Shown: positions 42,001 to 54,423 of the stretch, one piece after another
How the letters are laid out: each line of letters opens with the position of its first letter
Position numbering within the stretch: position 1 is the first letter of the stretch
Source of the DNA: Pogonophryne albipinna
Taxonomy: Eukaryota; Chordata; Actinopteri; Perciformes; Artedidraconidae
Reading direction: 5' to 3'
DNA length: 64,000 nucleotides
Assembly: GCA_028583405.1 (NCBI GenBank)
Contig: CM053253.1
Span: forward strand, 4,211,208 to 4,275,207
The notes under the pieces: model-generated
Told to the model about the DNA's origin: nothing
What the model saw: the letters and a program-made list of their open reading frames with translations, nothing else
Database searches by the model: none
Position numbers and translations under genes: made by a program

Positions 42001-45000
42001 CCTTTAATGTCTGTTTCTCTGCAGCTGTACACAATCCACGTGATCCTGTCCGGCGGCAGCGATAAGACTCCCGCCATCATCACTCGCCGATACTCCGACT
42101 TCCAGCGGCTCCACGCCACGCTACGCCGTAACCACGGAGACCAGATGGAGCGCGTCTGTTTCCCTCGTAAGTAGAAAGGATGTCTTCTGTCCAAGCGTGA
42201 AACCATGGATGTCGTTTTTTATGCTCAGAATGGCAAACTGGTGACAAATAAAAAACAATGGACAGGTTGTGAATCAATATCTCACCTTAAAGCAGATCTA
42301 TTGTGGAAAAAGCCATAAAGAATAAATATCCTTGGATTTTACATCGAATTTCCCCTAGTTAAGAAGTCAAGCAATATGGCACCTTTTTATAAATATGAAT
42401 ACCAAGAAAGTTGTAAAGACTTCCTATATTTCAAAATCTGAACTCTGAAAGGACTTTAATAATTCCTGGCTTGTACAAAGTTGCTGTTTTTGTTTTGTTT
42501 CTATTAGGAAAACAGGATGGCTGCACAAATAATCAATAAATTGCCATACAGTATGAACTAGTGCGATTTAAAGGCCTATAGAGATAACCCGCCCAGGGTT
42601 TCCGTTAGCCGGTATTTACCGGTTTTTAGCTGGTCAAATTGAATAAAAACCGGTAAATTCAAAATCTGCCGGTCAAAATGTCCGATGCTCCGATCGATTG
42701 GCCACCCATTATTATCGGCCGATATTCACTCTTAATAGTTTGATCTGTGCTCTCTATAGGCCGATCAGGAGAGCTGGATCTGATCGATATGGACATAAAC
42801 GCGAGTGAAGTGTAACCGGACGCGAGAGAGAGATCAGATCAGCTGCTGAGTCTGACCTGAAGCCCCGCCCACTGTTTAGCGCGCTGCATGAGAAACTGAC
42901 GGGCTGTCAGGAGAGAGAGGGAGGGAGAGAGGAAAAGAGAGGATCCGTTTCTCCCGTGTTATTATTCAAAGTTAATGTAAACTTTTGAATAATGTACTTT
43001 ATCTACTACAAGTAGTTTCTTTGAATGTAATAATGATGTTGTTTGTTGTTTGTGGAATCATTTATTGAAAAATGAATCTGAATTTTTCGATCTGTTACGA
43101 TTATAAACTGAAGCAATATAAAAATGAGCCCCATTAACTGAGTTTTAAACATCAGCATATCCGGTCCTAGTCCGGTAATTACCTGCTAACGGAAACTCTG
43201 CTACACAATTCTTATTATTATTATTGAAACATGACCGGTAAGTTTCAAATGTGTCCGGTAAAATAAATTCTGTTCGGACATTTGACCGGCGAGAAAAAAT
43301 CCTAGCGGAAACCCTGAACCCGCCCTACAAATAGTGTCATCAAAACGTATTTGTTTGGTACAGATCCTCATAAAATAATCCCACCATTATCAGTTAAAAT
43401 ATTTTCATGGATAATGAGAGTTATCATAATAATTAATTCAATAATCATCAAACCCTCCAGCATCCTGAATTATATCGTAAATGAGGTCAGCCCTAGTTTC
43501 AACACCTTGTTGTTGATAGAAAAAGTACAAATAAAAACCTTAGAGGTAATGATGATGGCTAACCTGCATGTTTCCTGTTTCCCGCAGCAGTTAAAATCAC
43601 TCCTAAACTAGCACTTCCTGTTTTGATCTGTGCAGGGAAGAAGCTGCGCAGGAACTTCACGGCGGAGACGATCGCTAAGCGGAGTCGAGCGTTCGAGCAG
43701 TACCTGTCTCACCTGTGCTCCCTGTCTGCCCTGCGGGGGGCGCTGTGTGTGAGACAGTTCTTCTACCTGACCGACCTGCAGGCCGCTCAGATGCTCATCA
43801 GGTAACTCACACGCCAACTGAAACTTTATCTACACATTGTGCTGTCATCCAAGAATGTAAACAAAAAGTTTAAATGAACAAAATGACGGTAATGCTCAAT
43901 TTTGCCTGAGATTATGATGAGTCACAGCTCTGTGAAAGGATAGTGTTTAATCCTGCTACCTGGCTACTGATATCTATATAATATACATTTCCAGATATGG
44001 GGTTTCTCCTCGAACATGTTTACATGCTTTAATGTTAAAAAACATGCATTATTTTCCTCTCATCCCCGTATTTACACGTATTTCAAGGCACGTCTCTTTA
44101 AGCTCCCCTAAACAATGTGATGCACTTTTGTGAAGGTAGTTCTCAATTCATCGGTTGAGACACTTAGATGGGGGCAGTATGTGTTCATATGAAGTTTTGT
44201 GGGTTGGCAACCACTCTTCATACCAACCACTCCAGATACTAACATATATGTGCTCAAGAAATGAAAAGGTTGTTATGATATGTCCACTTTAAAGATTCTT
44301 GTAGACTCTAAGGCTGAGCAGTGAATCAATTGATATTGTTCTCTTAATTGTTTTTATTTACTTGCATGGTATAAAAACAGGTAACAATAATGTAGTGGAC
44401 AAATAAGTAGAACAAAAAAAAACAAGCCTTTTAAATAAAGTCCTACGGATACCCATCCTCATTGAAGGATGAGGTAAAGACGTGATTTTTGATGCTGTGA
44501 TGTCCCTCAATACGGCGTAGAGCCTGAACGCATCTTGAGCAAGTGAGGGAGGAGAACTGAAACTAAAGAGCTGGTTAGTTTGAATAACCTACATTTAAAA
44601 GCAGAGCCATTCATCGCAGCCTCTTTATAATGTAAGTACAGAAGTATTGTGAAAACTGACATTTTGAGTGTCCAGGGTTAAGTTTGTGTTGTTTCGTTGA
44701 GGGTGGGACGTTACCAGGAGGCCTTGGGTCCGCTGCTCAACGCCAAGAGACTGCAACACAAACTGGGATGGGAGAGTTACTATGACAACCAGTCTCAGTC
44801 AGCCCCGCCCCCGGCCTCCTCCCATTGGTTCTTCACCCTGGTGGGGCTGGCGAGCTGCTTCCAGGAAGTGGAGCAGCTGGAGGAGGCAAGGGATCACGTT
44901 GACTCCGCCCTGCGTGTCCTGACGCCCCCTGAGACTGAGGACAGGCCCCTCCCCCTCCAAATTAAGCCCCACCCACTGACTGAAAAGCCTGGCTACAGGC

Positions 45001-45184
45001 CACACCCCCTCCTGTTGCCATTGCTACAGACGGTGGTTCGGTTGTCGTGGCTGACGGGCAGAGACAAGCGGCACTGGGAGGAGCTTCTGAAGGAGGAGGA
45101 GCAGAGGGAGGGGCTCGACAACCAGCCAACCGTCAGAGAGTATCTGGTGAAACACATCCTGCAGGAGGGCGAGGGGGAGATCTA

Positions 45185-45185
<1 letters not shown>
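39040..45185 (+). CDS. snx21: Sorting nexin 21 (complete, 5 exons)
   Basis: Phosphoinositide-binding endosomal sorting protein. Coding exons: 39040-39349 (exon from 39025), 39840-40036, 42025-42166, 43636-43801 and 44702-45185. All junctions are GT-AG and the phases agree, giving 432 residues; the human protein is about 373. It begins MASRLLDRLKRSLFKDG like the mammalian protein. A very acidic Glu/Gly-rich stretch follows, then a PX domain (about 151-270) with RRYSDF (190-195), whose Arg contacts the phosphoinositide 3-phosphate in PX domains. After NFTAETIAKRSRAFEQYL comes a C-terminal helical (PXB-like) region from about 272. The start is the first ATG, 15 bases after a splice acceptor and just behind a run of 13 C. 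SNX20 is the nearest alternative, but the N-terminus fits SNX21. Confidence 0.93.
40083..40490 (-). mobile_element. Poly(A)-tailed retro-insertion in a snx21 intron
   Basis: CACACGATAATAC occurs at about 40084-40096 and again at about 40480-40492. Between them the minus strand ends ATTAATAAAAAAAGG, a signal plus A tail. The long duplication and tail fit LINE-type retrotransposition of an RNA. The source RNA is not recognised and no ORF is present. Confidence 0.6.
41199..42003. mobile_element. TTAA-target DNA transposon (AGGTCCCC ends) with 37-bp minisatellite
   Basis: AGGTCCCCTATTATG at the left and ATATAGGGGACCT at the right, each flanked by TTAA (41195-41198, 42004-42007), as in piggyBac or Kolobok superfamilies. 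From 41220 to about 41695 it holds about 13 copies of a 37-bp unit with CTACATCAACATGTGTCCCC. Because 37 is not a multiple of 3, all three plus frames stay open, giving three spurious long ORFs. Confidence 0.88.
42594..43316. mobile_element. hAT-type element, 723 bp, in a snx21 intron
   Basis: CAGGGTTTCCGTTAG and CTAGCGGAAACCCTG ends. Flanked by a perfect 8-bp duplication AACCCGCC at 42586-42593 and 43317-43324. CCGGTAA motifs recur inside. No transposase. Confidence 0.92.
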
Positions 45186-45225
<40 letters not shown>

Positions 45226-45850
45226 CAGGGTTCCTACGGTCATTAAAAACCTGGAAAAGTCATGGAAATTCAAAATGCAAATTCCAGGCCCTGGAAAAGT
45301 TATGGAAAACAATATTTTTCCCAAAGTTTTGGAAAAGTCATGGAAATGTAACCAAAGTTGCATCAAATATAATTTATATTTGATCTAATCGCCGAAATAG
45401 TAATACTATAATGATAATAAATACTGTGTCGTATAGTAATGAAACGTAAAATGGCATTTAACTGACGAGGTATTTTGCTGGTGAGAGATTTTTACAATCA
45501 CGCCCTCTAGTCTACAGTGGCTTTAATCTGTAGGAGCTAGTAAGCCTACTATTTGATTTGTTTTAGACAGGCAGTAGAAACAACATGATTCATATGCAGA
45601 CCTTATTTTCCAGCTTACCATGTTAAAATACAAAGGCTTCGGTGGTACCGCTGAGAAAGAGTAATTTTTTTGGTCTTGGAAAATGAGGTAAAGCTCATGG
45701 AAAAGTCATTGAAAAGCATTGGTGAAAAAGTGTATGAACACTGACACACACACACACACACAAAACACACACACAAAACACACACACACACACACACACA
45801 CACAGCACAATCACGATGCAACAACCCTAGTGGAAAAAACATCTTGAGAT
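45186..45850 (+). other. snx21 3' UTR start with (AC)n and a GGAAAAGTCATGG-type repeat
   Basis: (AC)n at 45185-45222 follows the stop codon directly. From about 45229 comes CAGGGTTCCTACGGTC and several spaced copies of GGAAAAGTCATGGAAA, a common teleost transposon signature, then a second AC-rich tract (45744-45803). AATAAA motifs occur near 45416 and 45857. Confidence 0.55.
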
Positions 45851-48800
45851 TTAGAGAATAAAGCAATAAAGTTATTTGATCAAAAACTAAAAGGCCTAGG
45901 TTTGCGGAAACAAATCTGAATATTTAGGGAGTTAACTCAAGTGAAAATATGATTTCTCATCACAACGAAATATTTTTAAATATACATTTTAAAAGAAATA
46001 CTTTGACAGTCACACCTTAGTATTGTGAATGATCTCCTGTATCAAACTTGGCTGTGATCGTTTTCAATATAAAGACTTCCTTAAAACATATTTTCTGAAT
46101 ATTTCCCAAAAATGACAAAATGTGTAAATTTACAAGAAAGAGATATAATAATATAATATTCCTTTCTATTTCTTATGATAAATAAGTCCAAAGTTATAAT
46201 ATCACAAGAGAGAGTTAAACAAAAGAAAAGTTGTCATTTCAAGAAAAAATATTTAGGTCAAAATACATTTTAGAGAAAAGCCACGAACGAGCTCTCGTTA
46301 AATTAAGCCTTTTATCAAAACATTCCACTTTGCTTTCAAAATCTCTGATACTTTCTTCCTAAAAGCTGCTGTTATGTATACTATACATTCAATCACACTT
46401 TGAGAGCCTTAAAGCAGTTCATCATAGACGCTCTGACGCTTCACATCAGGACCTTTCCATGAGTTGATTCCAAAGTGCGAGCTGCTGAAGTAAAAAGGCA
46501 ATGCAACTTGGCACATAAAAGTCCTATAAATACAAAACAGATATATACCTATAACAACCTATAAGAAGCAGAGGATGGATCACTAGTCTGTTGGGACATC
46601 ACAATAACACTTGGTGTCAGTAGAATAATGTGAAACCATGAGAAGCATTCTGCGTCTACCTGGAGGATTGTCTCTCTTTAGCACTTTGGAAGAGCTTTTA
46701 TAAAAAGATATACTTGTCTGACTATAGCCAGGACAATTTACTACATACCTTGTTATCAAGAGGACTCAAGGAATGCAATCATTTAATGCACTTTTTTTAA
46801 AGAGTCTCTTGGATGTGTTCACATAGTTGACAATTGAAATGAAGCCTTTGCCGGTTGCCAGTATGTCAAATTCAACTTTGAAAGAGGCATTCAATCATCA
46901 CTCAAACACTTTACTCCCTGCTCACAGCAAACAATCAGTAGGGTCATATTCCCTCGGCACAGTCTGCTGCTTTTTAGGGATGATTATGTTTTAATGTGAG
47001 ACCTGTGGTTTCTGGATAAAAACAGATGTGAAGACTCAATTTACACGAGTATGAAAAATCGAATGTTTTTTCTATCATGTTGCGAGACAAGCGATTAAAA
47101 AGGGACACGATGAAGGTATTACCACTTTAATGAGGGACAATTATAAAGCAATGAACTTGACGGATACATTGATCAGGCCTAAACACGTGTTCAGGTTGTC
47201 ACCGTATTCCTCTGTTCACATCGTATCAACTTGATGGCGTTCAATGGAGAACACAGAACACATCACTCCTCCAGTCTTAATAACATTCGGAGTTAGGGAA
47301 TGTTTTGCTTCAAATATCCATGTAATGGGCTGTGGAGATGCTTCACAACAAGTACAACATTAGCACATATAGTACAAGTAATACTCATTTTATATTCAGC
47401 TTTACTACAATGCTTTGTCTTCTCATTTCCTGCTTCTTCTCGACGCTTCACTTGGTAAAGAATCTCAATTCCTCTAGAAATCAGGTAATAGAAATGGCAA
47501 TATCGTGGCTGTTATTGACGAGCTGTTTTGCACAAAGCCTCAGAGCCAATGGGAATCCTATTGTGGTCATACATATCTTTCAAAGTACAAATATACATGC
47601 ATAACTTGAAGTGCATGTGACATTTACAATAAGAAGCGCGTTTAAAGTAATGCAGCTTGTAATTCTAAATGGCTGCGTTTATATAAGGCTTTACAATTTG
47701 ATGCTTTTCATTCAAAGGTCAGATGTTGATATGAATCTTAATCCGCTTGGTCCATTCAAAGACAGTTGTTTACTAAAAATGTAAAATCGTTGTGACTGCT
47801 AAATATATTTAAGAGGAGGTGATGCCACGTAACACATTACAGAGCACTAAACAGGAAGCTGGATTCGGACACTCGATGATTCATAACTCAGAGAAGTTGA
47901 TATTTTTTTTGTTTTTTGAGCCAATCAGGTTTTATATAGGCCTCATGCAAGAACTCTTAAAGGGACAGTTCAACACAAAATTAGAAAATACACATTTTCC
48001 TTCTTACCTGTAGTGCTATTTATTCATCTAGTTTTTTGTTTGAAAACTTACTGAAACTTATCTTGAGTTACTCGGTCATGAAGGAGAGATTTAAAAACAT
48101 ATTTAAATCCAAAACCTGTTTCCTTGTTGGTCAGGTTTTACCATAAAAGTGATATACAACATAAAACTACAACTTAAAACTGCACAAAGTTGTAGTAAAT
48201 CAGCATTTGTGAGTTCAACAACAGTCAAATGCACACATCCGGGATGCAATGTAAAGTTGAATTGATGAAAACAATTATTCAATTAAAGGAAAAAGTGTTA
48301 TTAATGCTAATTGATGAATTGGTTTCAATGATGTGGCAAACTAAACACTTTTTATATTGTATCTATATTAATTTAAAATAAAAACTACAAGTCCATGACT
48401 GTTTTTTATAAGTTGTTCTTGCATGAAGCCAACAATTGTCCCTAAAAGATAATTTTCTCGGAATCTTTGGGACACATTTTGGTTAAAAACTAATATTTTG
48501 AGTTGTTAAAAGAGTTTGATGACGGGCTCTGTGCTTAGTGTGCTTTAACACTAACACTTTTAATGCTGCATGTTTGCGAAATCCTTAGTAACATTTTTTT
48601 TTGGGTGTTGTTGTTGTTGTTATTGTTCTGACTAAAGGTTTACTCGGTCAGTTCAGAAATGACCACAAACTGTTCAAAGTTCATTTCAAATTTAGCAAAC
48701 ATTTATTCAGATGGAAAGGGTCTCTAGTTACATTTGAAACAAAAAAACTCATGTGAAATATTGTAAACTCCACTTCTCCACATTTACCTGTTCAAGTGAA

Positions 48801-49450
48801 AACAAAATTCACTTTTTAATTCTTTTCAAAGAGCCGGTTTGTGCTTGTTGTGTTTCAGTTTGAGAAGTTTGTGTGTTCGGCTGCATTTCCTCTGAAAACC
48901 AAACTTTATTTTAAACCACAAACATCTCCCGTCTGTAAAGATGAAACTAATTTCCTCCCCGTTAACCCTTTAAACTCTTCCTCCTCTCAGTGGAGATGCA
49001 GCCCGTCTGTCTGTGTGGAATATTTTGTACAATATGGATTTAGCAGAACAGCTTCGTGCAGCGATATACAAGTATATTTTCAAGTATCTTTTATGGAATA
49101 AATTTGGTTAAAAAAACAAACTGGATTTCTCTTTATTTATTTCTCAATGTGGCTTTAAAGAGATACAAAGTCAACCTTTTCAGTTTTTTTTCCTTCAAGT
49201 TTTCTCAATGGAAGGTGCATGGTTGAATAAATGTTGAATTAAAGAAAAAAAAAAGTAGAGCATGCAGTGTTAGAAATTGAGGGGGAAAAATGCCCCGGAA
49301 ATATCAGAAAGACCCCCAAACATTGCAAATGTGAAGAAAGCTATCCAAGTTATTCCGATATACTAATCCTACATTATGTTTTTGATTCTGTGTCTGGTTA
49401 TGTGCCCTCTTCACGTCTGGAAACCTGCAGGTCAGAGATTTTTCCAGAAG
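45850..49450. other. 3.6 kb with few repeats and no coding exon
   Basis: AT-rich, largely transposon-free, no ORF with a recognisable domain. It ends in a stretch (about 48840-49110) that looks like a transcript 3' end, with AATAAA near 49097. It could be an unusually long snx21 3' UTR or intergenic DNA. Confidence 0.4.
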
Positions 49451-49454
49451 TTAA

Positions 49455-49829
49455 AGGTGGGGTAAGTTTGAGGAACCGGCTCGAGATACACTTGCTATAT
49501 TCCATGGAATGCTCTTAACATCCCGATAGCAATGAATATCTTAAGTGCTTTGACAATAAATACATAAACAAATGTCATCCTTGGAAGCCGTGGCGCTGTA
49601 AAAAGCACGACCAATCATCTGAGCCGGCCCGGCTAAAGTAACTGGATGGCCTACCTGCCTGTCAGCCTTCCATCTGTGCACAAACTTATCTCGTGCCCTC
49701 ATTGGTCATGTGTGCGTTCGTGTGTGTTGGAGGAGGGGCTCTGTACCGAAGTGGCAGATTTTTTCCGGTTGTGTATTTTCAAATTCTAACGCACTCGAGC
49801 TGGTTTCTCCAAAATGACCTACCCCACCT
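49455..49829. mobile_element. TTAA-target MITE (AGGTGGGGTA ends), copy 1
   Basis: AGGTGGGGTAAGTTTGAG and TGACCTACCCCACCT ends are flanked by TTAA at 49451-49454 and 49830-49833. A copy of almost the same length is at 52436-52814 in the same orientation. Confidence 0.9.
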
Positions 49830-49985
49830 TTAAATGGAATCCAGTTGAGGCTAAAATGAGGGTTTATGTGATACCATTTTCATCACTTATGTGTCACTTA
49901 TAATTAAATGTTGTCAAGAAAATTATTGTGGCTACACCTTTAATACAGGAAGACATCTTATGGGAACTTTGCTTCTTTTGAATAT

Positions 49986-50680
49986 GTGGCCCTTCAGCTG
50001 AAATGCTCCTCTCGAGCTCTGTTCCTAAATATCTATAGACCACCCAAATACTGTGCAAGCTTTTTTGATGACTTTACTGAACTGCTGTCTATAGTGTGTA
50101 TTTACTTTGACCGTCTAGTCATTGTTGGTGATTTTAACATCCATGTTGACAACCCCCAGGACAGAGGGGCTAAAGAACTGTTTTGTGTTCTTGATAGCTA
50201 TGGACTGACTCAGCATGTGACGGAGCCCACGCACAATAAGGGGCACACTCTGGACTTAATTATCTCAAAGGGTCTGAATATCTCTAAGGTTGTGGTGACT
50301 GATGTTGCACTCTCTGATCATTCCTGTGTTTTCTTTGAGAGCTCTATTTCTGTTCACAACATTTTTCAAAAAGAGGTAACCACAAAGCGATATTTAACTG
50401 AAAATACTAGGGAAATGTTTACTCAGAATTTTTCTTCCACACTTGCCCCTGCTAACATCTCAGTAAATGAGCTCGTAGATCGTTTTAAATCAAAAATTGA
50501 AAATGTTATAGATGCCATTGCTCCAACTAAGGTAAAGGAAGTGACCGGGAAGAAAATATCTCCATGGAGAAAGGCCATGACCGTGAAAACAGAAAAGAGT
50601 GTCGAAAAGCTGAATGCAGGTGGCGAAAAACAAATCTCCAGGTTCATTTCTGAAACAAAATCCATAACATTCATCTGCTA
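49986..50680 (+). pseudogene. L2-type LINE endonuclease domain (partial ORF2)
   Basis: A 247-codon open frame contains the apurinic-endonuclease signatures IVGDFNIHVD and VALSDHSCVFFE, which carry the catalytic Asp/Asn and Asp-His residues. It follows NIYRPPKY. This is the C-terminal half of the endonuclease of an L2/CR1-group LINE. The N-terminal part is missing and the reading ends before the reverse transcriptase. Confidence 0.85.
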
Positions 50681-51189
50681 CTTAGAAATTATTTATCGAA
50701 TATATCATATTCCAATAACTTGCATATAGACTCTTATTGCACTATTTGACTTCTTTAAATTATTTTTGTATTTACTATTCACTTGCACTATATTTCTGTT
50801 TATCTGTGTTATTGTGTTGCACTGTTGGAGGAGCCTGTGACCTAAGATTTTCATCGTCATAACTAGACTGTAGCTATATTCGTATGACAAAATAAAAACC
50901 TTGAACCTTGTTATGCATGCCCGCCAAAAAGGAAATGATATTGTTTCCAAACCTAACTTTGCCGTACAAATCATTGAAATGTCTGAGTTTTTGCTTTAAG
51001 CTGTGCGCGCTCCCGCGAGGTGCAGTGGGCATGCATAAACACCGGCGCTAACAGTTCACGAGCGTGCCTCCCTCCCTCCCTCCCTAGTTCATGAGCATGC
51101 TCTCTCTCTCCAGACGGGTAATAATGGATTTTGACGGAAATGTTACGATCCTGTCGGTCAAAATGACGGGCAGCGAAAAAGTCTAGCGC

Positions 51190-51500
51190 CACCTCTGGTT
51201 CCAGTCAGGCTTTCGTCCAAACCATAGCACTGAGACTGCTCTTGTAAAAGTCTTCAATGACATCCACTTATACACAGACAGTGGCAGAACTTCAGTGTTA
51301 GTAGCCTATTATTAGATCTCAGTGCTGCGTTTGACACAGTTGACCACAACATATTACTAGACCGACTGGAAAACTGGGTGGGACTTTCGGCAACAGTTCG
51401 AAATTGGTTTGAATCCTACTTAAAGGACAGAAACAACTTTGTTTCTATAGGTAAATACACATCTGAGTTGACAAATATGATATGTGGGGTTCCTCAAGGC
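51190..51500 (+). pseudogene. L2-type LINE reverse transcriptase fragment
   Basis: The reading [20 protein letters not shown], then [12 protein letters not shown] and CGVPQG, matches the N-terminal palm of L2 reverse transcriptase. The catalytic YADD part is missing: the sequence breaks at about 51500 into another repeat. There is a stop or shift before LLDLSAAF. Confidence 0.85.
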
Positions 51501-51950
51501 CAGTGGCGTAACAAGATCGTGATTGGCCCCGGTGCAAATATTGTTTCGGGCCCCCCCCCCCCAAACATAAGTGCACGCTGATGCGCTCACACACGCACGC
51601 ACATATACAACCACTCAGAAGCGCCACATGTAGGCTATCAACAACAGCCTGCCCTGGCCTCAGACCACCACAGCCTGACAACGGCACAGCGAACTAAGAA
51701 GAGGATTAAACCTGTTTCCTTGATATTTGTCTCTGGGGAATGGGCCGGTAGGCCTACATGGACTGGTTGCTATAATATAGCTTTTGATCTTGGCGTCGGG
51801 GGTCTCAATAGCGCCATATAGTCCCCTATCAGTTGGGGCCCTTGGGGGAACTGTTGGACCACCGCCGGGCACAGCCAAATCCAGCCTCTCCTCCTGGCTG
51901 GCTGGAGAAGAAGGTTGCACAGCCACGGAAACCTGAGTTTCAACGGTCAC
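51501..51950. repeat. Unclassified repeat breaking the LINE
   Basis: Begins CAGTGGCGTAACAAGATCGTG and has GGCCCCGGTGCAAATATTG followed by a run of 11 C, a motif combination seen in teleost interspersed repeats. Both boundaries with the LINE are unclear. Confidence 0.45.
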
Positions 51951-52431
51951 ATTAAAACAGTTACTAAATCAGCCTACCATCACTTAAAGAATATATCTAG
52001 GATTAAAAGACTAATGTCACAGCAGGATTTGGAAAAATAGATTTCTGATCTCCTGCTAAATTATGAACCATCCAGATCTCTCAGGTCTTCAGGGACTGGT
52101 CAGCTTTCTGTCCCCTGAGTCAGAACTAAACATGGAGAAGCAGCGTTCAGTTATTATGCTCCAGATATCTGGAACAAACTCCCAGAAACCTGCAGGTCCG
52201 CTGCAACTCTGACTACTTTTAAATCCAGGCTGAAGACTTTTCTTTCAACTATTCATATCTTAAACGGCACTGTAACTTTTATCCATGTATTTTTGCTTTT
52301 AATGTTTATTTTATTATCTTTGCTTTTTAATGACTGATTTTAAATGCCATTTTCTGAATGACTTTCATTTTTGTAAAGCACTTTGAATTGCCTTGTGTTG
52401 AAAGGTGCTATATAAATAAACTTGCCTTGCA
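51950..52431 (+). mobile_element. L2 LINE 3' end
   Basis: Carries the C-terminal codons and the 3' tail TTGTAAAGCACTTTGAATTGCC ... GGTGCTATATAAATAAACTTGCC. The same tail occurs inverted at 63564-64000. Confidence 0.85.
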
Positions 52432-52435
52432 TTAA

Positions 52436-52814
52436 AGGTGGGGTAGGTAAGTTTGAGAAACCGGCTCGAGATACACTTGCTATATTCCATGGAATGCTCT
52501 TAACATCCCGATAGCAATGAATATCTGAAGTGCTTTGACAATAAATGCATCAAAAAATATCATCTGTGGAAGCTGTAGTACTGTAAAAAGCACGACCAAT
52601 CATCTGAGCCGGCCCGGCTAAAGTAACTGGATGGCCTACCTGCCTGTCAGCCTTCCATCTGTGCACAAACTTATCTCGTGCCCTCATTGGTCATGTGCGC
52701 GTTCGTGTGTGTTGGAGGAGGGGCTCTGGAAGGAAGTGGCAGATTTTTTCCGGCTGTGTATTTTCAAATTCTAGCGATCTCAAGGTGGTTTCTCCATTCT
52801 TACCTACCCTACCT
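52436..52814. mobile_element. TTAA-target MITE (AGGTGGGGTA ends), copy 2
   Basis: Same family as 49455-49829, inserted at the very 3' end of the LINE tail. TTAA at 52432-52435 and 52815-52818. Confidence 0.9.
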
Positions 52815-53276
52815 TTAATATGACATTAAAATAATAAAACATCAGCCACTGCAAAGTTGTATTTCTGACTTTAGACACAAACTTATATAAATACCCATAA
52901 ACAGTCAATGTGTGTACACTGTTAAGTATACGAATATATTAAGTAGAACAGAGAGTTGAACTGTTCATACATTCAGTCAAACTAGAAGCTGTTACATTTG
53001 AGTTTTCTGTCGTAAAATAAACATAAGTATTTACATTAGTTGATCAAATGTTTTAAGTCAATGCAGTTCAATTCGCTGAATTAATTTTAAACCCCCCTTT
53101 CTCCATGACAACCAATAAGATGGTTACACGTTGAAATCTCCAGAAAAAGCAAGTGAATGAACCCTGGAGTTCTAAATCTAAGAGGGCATGTTGACGGATT
53201 AATCAACCCTGAAGTCAACAAAAGCATGCATTTGCAGAGACTTCCTGAGAAAGATTTATTTTGGGAGCCTCTAGCA

Positions 53277-53949
53277 CAGAGGTCTCCAACCTTTTTTAGG
53301 ATGAGCGCTACTTTCAAAAAATAAAACAAGTAGTGAGCTACTTTTACTTCTCTTTTTTTGTTTTTTGAAGTGTATATATTTAGCACATTTTAACATTATA
53401 CTTTGTGTGCTGTTTGGGTCATGTGGGACCCGTTTTCAGTGTTTACTAAAAGAAAATGTGTGCAATTTAATTATTTTAACCTGTTTTATTTGGGGGTGGA
53501 CCTCACATCCTCTAGGGGGGTCCGGGCTCTCAACACTCAGATGAAAGGGAGCTGTAGACTTTTCAATAATCCAAACATCTTTAAAATATGATCACAACCA
53601 ATAACAAATTATTTAAACTTGTTTATTCTTATCTTATGTTACCTATAGTTAGCATTCTTTCTTTTTATTTATGCATATTTTACTAATCACTCCCCTTTTA
53701 AACTGTTGCAAGAACGTGATTGGTTGATATTCATTGTGGGGGGAGGAGGGGTGTTGGATAGATATAGAGTTGTAGTAAGTAGATAGAGTTCGCTAAGATT
53801 GAGCTTTCGTTTATGCATAGGGTAGATTCTTTTAATTACATTTCCTTTTTTTTGTGTGTATTTTTTACATTTTGGATTTGCTTGGCGAGCTACTTATTGA
53901 GGGCTTGCGAGCTACCGGTAGCTCGCGATCGACGTGTTGGAGACCCCTG
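53277..53949. mobile_element. hAT-type element, 673 bp
   Basis: CAGAGGTCTCCAACCTTTTT and CGTGTTGGAGACCCCTG ends. Flanked by a perfect 8-bp duplication CTCTAGCA at 53269-53276 and 53950-53957. Confidence 0.92.
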
Positions 53950-54386
53950 CTCTAGCAGGTTTCTCCGAGAACGCTTTTTGCTTATTGTGTTAGAGGTAGT
54001 TTCCTGTGTGAAGTCTCAGCAGAACCAATGTGAATACTACAAAGTGAGACTATAAAAACTAACCTGGCTATTAGAAATGTATTGGAAAGCGTATGTGTTT
54101 GCAGATTGTTGCTGAATTTGTATCCTCATGGTTGATTGCAATTATATTGTAAAAACCTTTGGATGAAGGTAAAATGTAAAAAAAAGTTGTTGATTACAGA
54201 TACATTAGGAATATGCTCATAAGTTTTTTATATTAAATACAAATAATGTGACTCATACTCATGGCTGGTCACACCTTTACCCACACACACAAACAAACAA
54301 ACAGCTGATGGTCACACAGTTTAACATTAAATACAGAAAGGAAGATGACGTTATGGAGAAATGACAGAACTACAAAGTGTACTCAC

Positions 54387-54423
54387 TGAGAACGAAGAAG
54401 ATCAAACGGTGGCAGACGTCCAT
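54387..54423 (-). other. Orphan signal-peptide exon of a CD300/pIgR-like gene
   Basis: The minus strand encodes MDVCHRLIFFVL plus one base (phase 1) and then a perfect donor GTGAGTAC at 54386 downwards. A short hydrophobic leader ending in phase 1 is the usual first exon of Ig-superfamily receptors. No Ig exon follows at lower coordinates in the window, so the rest of this gene copy is lost or displaced by transposons at 49.4-53.9 kb. Confidence 0.55.

Noticed and set aside
53813..54055. 80-codon ORF with hydrophobic stretch
   Set aside because: Covers the right end of a hAT element and its flank; no homology.
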